Positions 5,183 through 5,441 of a stretch of 5,441 nt of DNA are shown here, in pieces. The stretch comes from Thermoplasmata archaeon (lineage in GTDB: Archaea > Thermoplasmatota > E2 > DHVEG-1): assembly GCA_003651045.1 (NCBI GenBank), contig QMTJ01000086.1, positions 1 to 5,441 on the forward strand, written 5' to 3'. Numbering within the stretch: position 1 is the stretch's first letter; every line of letters starts with the position of its first letter. Made by a program: the position numbers and the translations under genes. Below the pieces are notes generated by a model. It did no database searches, had not been told where the DNA came from, and worked only from the letters and a program-made list of their open reading frames with translations.

Positions 5183-5441
5183 ATGCCAGACACATGGAGT
5201 AACTATAAAAAGTTATCAACTGAAATAAGAAAAAAAGTATTAAAGATGATGTTTAATTCTCAAACATCACATATTGGTTCATGTTTTTCAATTGTTGACC
5301 TTTTGGTGGTTCTTATTTTAAAGTGTTATCAATTGATCCAAAAAATCCTTGGTCAAAAGATAGAGATAGGCTCATCTTAAGTAAGGGACATGCAGCTGCT
5401 GGTCTATATGCTACTCTTGCTCTTCGAGGTTTTTTTTCAGA
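5183..5441 (+). CDS. Transketolase, N-terminal subunit (partial, frame broken near 5314)
   Basis: The N-terminal, pyrophosphate-binding half of a split transketolase: a thiamine-diphosphate enzyme that moves a two-carbon ketol unit from a ketose to an acceptor. Frame one (5183-5314) reads through EIRKKVLKMM, SHIGSCFSIVDLLVVL (residues 29-44). It would stop at 5380 after nonsense residues. Shifting back one base at 5314 restores the family sequence to the window edge: YFKVL, IDPKNPWSKDRD (51-62) and ILSKGHAAAGLYA (65-77), with the cofactor-region His at about residue 70. One missing T, turning CTTTAT into CTTAT at 5312-5316, explains the break. A sequencing or assembly indel, a real mutation, or programmed slippage at TTTAAAG (5317-5323) are all possible. 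The gene follows the epimerase by 13 nt. Its partner, a C-terminal subunit, should lie just past the edge. It could build a branched sugar or supply sedoheptulose 7-phosphate to GmhA. Confidence 0.85.
5317..5356 (+). other. Slippery-heptamer-like sequence followed by a possible stem-loop
   Basis: T TTA AAG (5317-5323) sits in the upstream reading frame in the X XXY YYZ arrangement of -1 frameshift sites. After a 9-nt spacer, TTGATCCAA (5333-5341) can pair with TTGGTCAA (5349-5356), giving about eight base pairs with one bulged T and a 7-nt loop. The geometry fits a programmed -1 shift, and the needed shift is indeed -1. The stem is short, and it lies over conserved codons, so it may be chance. 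Confidence 0.25.

Overview
The window is an AT-rich piece (roughly one-third G+C by eye) of a bacterial surface-polysaccharide locus, probably an O-antigen, capsule or S-layer glycan cluster. It has nucleotide-sugar genes in two divergent blocks. The heptose genes and the CDP-glucose genes together point to a bacterium with a complex cell-surface glycan, most likely Gram-negative. Purine-rich ribosome binding sites precede most genes. I cannot name a taxon from the sequence, and no tRNA, rRNA, transposase, CRISPR array or convincing terminator was seen.

Left block, minus strand, reading from about 1521 down to 1: a GmhA-type sedoheptulose-7-phosphate isomerase overlaps by 4 nt a GmhB-type heptose-1,7-bisphosphate phosphatase. 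After 85 nt comes the first 49 codons of a GDP-L-fucose-synthase-like short-chain dehydrogenase, cut by the window edge. This looks like part of a nucleotide-activated (possibly GDP-linked and further modified) heptose pathway. The fucose-synthase-like gene has no ATG, GTG or TTG where its family starts, only an ATA behind a good ribosome binding site.

Middle: about 150 bp (1522-1671) separates the two divergent blocks and should hold both promoters. Only weak promoter-like elements can be seen.

Right block, plus strand, 1672 to the right edge: glucose-1-phosphate cytidylyltransferase (rfbF), CDP-glucose 4,6-dehydratase (rfbG), a RNase Z-like metallo-beta-lactamase-fold hydrolase, a second NAD-dependent sugar epimerase/reductase, and the start of a transketolase N-terminal subunit. 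Gaps are 1 to 17 nt, so this is probably one operon. The first two enzymes would make CDP-4-keto-6-deoxyglucose. The remaining three could convert it to an unusual, possibly branched-chain, deoxysugar. The transketolase reading frame is broken by a 1-nt shift near 5314, lying on a sequence that also fits a canonical -1 slippery heptamer.
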